Of a stretch of DNA of 64,000 nucleotides, positions 61,303 through 64,000 are shown piece after piece. How positions within the stretch are numbered: position 1 is the first letter of the stretch; every line of letters starts with the position of its first letter. The notes below the pieces were generated by a model that ran no database searches, was not told the DNA's origin, and saw nothing but the letters and a program-made list of their open reading frames with translations. Origin of the DNA: Solobacterium sp. (GTDB lineage: Bacteria > Bacillota_I > Bacilli_A > Erysipelotrichales > Erysipelotrichaceae); assembly GCA_017404505.1 (NCBI GenBank), contig JAFRCE010000024.1, positions 62,001 through 126,000 on the forward strand. Reading direction: 5' to 3'. The position numbers and the translations under genes are program-made.

Positions 61303-62301
61303 ATGAGAAAGCAGAATAACTTTAACTGGGGCTGGATTTTCTTCCTGTTTATCATATTTGGCGGAGGTTTCGGCGGGCTGATTCCGCTGGTGCTTATTTT
61401 TGGCGTTGTCATGGCCATTACCTTTGCGGCCGTCAATGCGTCCAACCGCCGCGACGCAAGTTATGATCAGGGATACCGCCGCACACAGAACTACTATAAT
61501 ACCGGATCCAGACAGCAGAAATACACGGCCGCCCAGATGGCCAAGATCAATGTCTATCTGCGCAGCTGGTTCCGCAGCCGCCGTTCTCTGCCGATCGCGT
61601 CGAACATCGATCTGCGTATCCATGGCCAGAGATATGCGTCGCTGGCTTCGCTGGACGTATACCGTGACAACCGGTATGTCTGCTCGCTGAATGATTTCGG
61701 CCGCCGCTATCCGGATTCCTATAATGAGATCCTTTCGGAACTGGTGCGTCTTTCCGAACAGGGCCGCGTCGAGGAAGTCATTGACGTGGATGTTTACGAA
61801 AAGAAGGAAGAACCGGTTCAGACACAGGCGAAACCGGAAACTCCCAAGCAGGAAAAGAAGCCGGCCGGCAAGTCCGCTCAGGATTACATCAATCAGATCA
61901 GTCAGCTGAACGATGACATTCCCGACGAAGCGATTTCCAACGGTCTGTTTGAGACCTGCGCGCTGCTGAAGCAGATCCAGATGCTGGAAGAACGTTTCCC
62001 GACATCGAAAGACAAGCTGAAGAAGCTGTATGATTACTATCTGCCGATCCTCGTGAGGATCCTCAAGCAGTATGACAATCTGCAGGCCGCCCAGACGGAT
62101 CCTGCCTATGAAGAAACAAAAGAAAAACTGAACCGGACGATCAGTCTGATCAATGACGCGATGAAGACGATCATTTCCAGTCTGACCGATCAGGACTTTA
62201 TCAACCTGGCAGCGGATATTTCGACCCTGGAAGCCGTACTGCAGAAAGACGGTCTGACCAGTGACGGACAGATCACCGCCAGAAGAAACGGAGGCGAATA
62301 A
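61303..62301 (+). CDS. XpaC-like membrane protein
   Basis: A 332-residue protein. A glycine-rich N-terminus with two hydrophobic spans (about 8-25 and 29-45) is followed by a basic, Tyr/Arg-rich region. A middle domain (about 80-165) and a Pro/Lys linker come next. The C-terminal helical domain (about 195-325; [34 protein letters not shown]) resembles XpaC, the 5-bromo-4-chloroindolyl-phosphate hydrolysis family. XpaC often pairs with TelA-type proteins in Bacillota. GAGG precedes the ATG. The next gene starts 1 base after the stop. Confidence 0.6.
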   Translation: MRKQNNFNWGWIFFLFIIFGGGFGGLIPLVLIFGVVMAITFAAVNASNRRDASYDQGYRRTQNYYNTGSRQQKYTAAQMAKINVYLRSWFRSRRSLPIASNIDLRIHGQRYASLASLDVYRDNRYVCSLNDFGRRYPDSYNEILSELVRLSEQGRVEEVIDVDVYEKKEEPVQTQAKPETPKQEKKPAGKSAQDYINQISQLNDDIPDEAISNGLFETCALLKQIQMLEERFPTSKDKLKKLYDYYLPILVRILKQYDNLQAAQTDPAYEETKEKLNRTISLINDAMKTIISSLTDQDFINLAADISTLEAVLQKDGLTSDGQITARRNGGE

Positions 62302-62302
62302 G

Positions 62303-64000
62303 ATGTCAAAAGATGACCGCAGAAGAAATGAAAAGGAGCGTCTTTGGAACGAGGTTCTGAACCGGCCCCGTACCTATGAGTCGACCGACGCTTCGCAGGA
62401 GATCGAACTGACGATCAACGCCAACGAAAAGATCAAGGAAAAAGCCGAGAATTCCAAAGAAACACTGAAAAATGCCAACCTGGCGATGGACGAGCTGAAC
62501 CGGATCCTGAAGAAACAGCAGAAGGATCTGGAAGACCTCAGCAACGAAATGAAGAAGCGGGAGAATTCCCAGATCGATCCGACCCTGATGGATCTGGATC
62601 AGCTGGAGAAGGACATCCGCCGCGATTACGGCATCGAGGAGATGAACTCCTACAAAGAGGAAATCAAGGAAAACAAAAAAGTCGAGAATTCGGTCTTTGA
62701 AGATATCTACAACGTGATCATTTCCAAGATCATGGGCCAGAAGGATGCCATGCGGCTGCTGGTCAACGCGTTCCGCCGTCCGTATGTCATGGGCGAGGAA
62801 AACGGCAAGCCGAAGAATGTCATTCTGATCAGCGGACCGGAAGGATCCGGCCGTCACGAAGCCGTCACCCAGATGGCAAGATCGCTTTATGAAAAAGGCG
62901 TCTTCATCTCGGACGAAGTCTATACGATCGACATGAGCCGGTACACATCCGGTTCCCAGGAAACGATCTTCCTGCAGGATCTCTATCAGGCGCTGCAGGG
63001 CAAGGGTTCCGTCATCTGCTTCGAGCATTTTGAAAACGGCTTCCCGGCTTTCCTGCGGATGATTGATTCGCTGGCCACGACCGGCCGCGTCGTTCTGAAC
63101 AAGCGTTATGTTCTTTCCAAGGGCGTTCTGGTCGAGAATCAGACCGGTCTGGTCACCAGTTCGGTGGATTCCCTGAGTGCCGAAGGAAAGTATCTGATCT
63201 TCATCACCACCCAGAAGCCGTCCAAGGTACAGGACGCCTTCGGTGCCGACTTCATGTATCACGTTCTCGATACCGTCGTTCTCAAGCCGCTGGATGAGGA
63301 AAGCGTCAAGCTGATCATCGCCCAGCAGGCCGAGACACTGAAGAAACGGGCGAAGGAAAACCTGCAGGTCGATATTGAGATGCCGCAGGAGATGCAGGAC
63401 TGGATCGCCGCCCACTATGACAAGACACAGGGAGCCGATTCCATTTCCGCCATCTTCTATGACTTCTATATTTCCCTGTCGGAACTGGTACTCCATTCCG
63501 ATCATAAGGAAACAGACACGATCGAGCTTTCCGTCCGGGACGACGCGCCCTATGCGTTATGCCATGGCCAGGAAGTCAAACTGTCGCGTTCCAAGAATTC
63601 CCAGGAGGAAATCGACGCGGTCAATGCCGAACTGGACGAGATCGTCGGTCTGAATATGGTCAAGGACTATATCCGTTCCCTGCAGGCGCATATCGCCATG
63701 CAGCAGAAGCGCCGTGAACAGGGCATGAAGACAGCCGAAGTTTCCAAGCATATGATCTTTACCGGCAACCCCGGTACCGGCAAAACGACGATTGCCCGTC
63801 TGATCTCCCGTTATATGAAAGCCATCGGCGCCCTTTCCCAGGGCCAGCTGGTCGAAGTAACAAGAGCCGATCTGGTTGCCCAGTATGTCGGCCAGACCGC
63901 GCCGCTGACCATGTCGGTCATCAAGTCCGCTCTCGGCGGGGTGCTCTTCATCGACGAAGCGTACTCCCTGTATAGGGGAAAAGACGATTCGTTCGGTCTT
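62303..64000 (+). CDS. Two-module AAA protein: degenerate Hsp100-like domain plus CbbX/SpoVK-like AAA, partial at window end
   Basis: At least 566 codons; the frame runs off the window. Residues about 35-130 are a coiled coil. Module 1 (about 140-400) follows the ClpB D2 pattern, but its Walker A is GPEGSGRHE (no Lys-Thr) and Walker B is VICFEHFEN (no Asp-Glu), so it should not hydrolyse ATP. Module 2 starts near 445 with [17 protein letters not shown] and has an intact Walker [10 protein letters not shown] (about 488) and Walker [11 protein letters not shown], as in CbbX and SpoVK. GGAGG precedes the ATG. It is co-transcribed with the XpaC-like gene. Confidence 0.85.
   Translation, partial: MSKDDRRRNEKERLWNEVLNRPRTYESTDASQEIELTINANEKIKEKAENSKETLKNANLAMDELNRILKKQQKDLEDLSNEMKKRENSQIDPTLMDLDQLEKDIRRDYGIEEMNSYKEEIKENKKVENSVFEDIYNVIISKIMGQKDAMRLLVNAFRRPYVMGEENGKPKNVILISGPEGSGRHEAVTQMARSLYEKGVFISDEVYTIDMSRYTSGSQETIFLQDLYQALQGKGSVICFEHFENGFPAFLRMIDSLATTGRVVLNKRYVLSKGVLVENQTGLVTSSVDSLSAEGKYLIFITTQKPSKVQDAFGADFMYHVLDTVVLKPLDEESVKLIIAQQAETLKKRAKENLQVDIEMPQEMQDWIAAHYDKTQGADSISAIFYDFYISLSELVLHSDHKETDTIELSVRDDAPYALCHGQEVKLSRSKNSQEEIDAVNAELDEIVGLNMVKDYIRSLQAHIAMQQKRREQGMKTAEVSKHMIFTGNPGTGKTTIARLISRYMKAIGALSQGQLVEVTRADLVAQYVGQTAPLTMSVIKSALGGVLFIDEAYSLYRGKDDSFGL

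Overview
The window is chromosomal DNA around the replication origin of a Bacillota (Firmicutes) species. Evidence: dnaA-dnaN-yaaA-recF-gyrB-gyrA in the usual order, DnaA-box clusters on both sides of dnaA, small SRP RNA-tadA-dnaX-ebfC-recR, T-box leaders on serS and metG, an ECF transporter, and an mnmG-rsmG-noc-parA-parB run. No sporulation genes were seen. Gene content and composition would fit a gut-type lineage such as Erysipelotrichia, but that is inference. There are no tRNA or rRNA genes, insertion sequences, phage genes or CRISPR arrays in the window. The right end cuts through a gene.

Layout. 0-6.9 kb (minus strand): a tocopherol-cyclase-like protein, then divIC, rqcP, mfd, pth and a membrane protein in one tight operon. 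7-9.1 kb: a VanY-type carboxypeptidase and a convergent MFS transporter. 9.2-12.5 kb: rpmH-rnpA-yidC-jag and a Sel1-like membrane protein, all on the plus strand. 12.5-14.5 kb: oriC, split by dnaA. 14.5-21.6 kb: dnaN, yaaA, recF, gyrB, gyrA. 21.7-31.6 kb: a lysine/alanine-rich small protein, T-box serS, a perfect parS site, SRP RNA, tadA, dnaX, ebfC, recR, fhs, an unknown gene and mnmG. 31.6-35 kb: a further DnaA-box cluster, then rsmG-noc-parA-parB. 35-40.9 kb: a MoaE-like gene, a phosphohexomutase, two membrane proteins and a DEAD-box helicase. 40.9-47 kb: mnmE-tatD-rnmV-rsmA-ispE-glmU(N-terminal half)-prs. 47.1-51.3 kb: an RpiR regulator divergent from a PTS EIIC, a small membrane protein and a cytoplasmic sulfatase. 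51.5-54 kb: a cold-shock protein and T-box metG. 54-60 kb: a LysR regulator divergent from an ECF transporter and two tandem SAM hydroxide adenosyltransferases. 60.2-64 kb: an unknown gene, an XpaC-like protein and a two-module AAA protein.

How the parts fit. The core is replication initiation, topology control, clamp loading, recombination repair and origin segregation (parS, ParA, ParB, Noc). Translation genes are interleaved: aminoacyl-tRNA synthetases, tRNA and rRNA modification, peptidyl-tRNA hydrolase and ribosome-associated quality control. The accessory parts most worth attention are the DnaA-box cluster between mnmG and rsmG, the PTS/cytoplasmic sulfatase locus with three operator-like repeats, the ECF plus double SAM-hydrolase operon, and the terminal XpaC-like/AAA locus, whose first AAA module has lost its catalytic residues.
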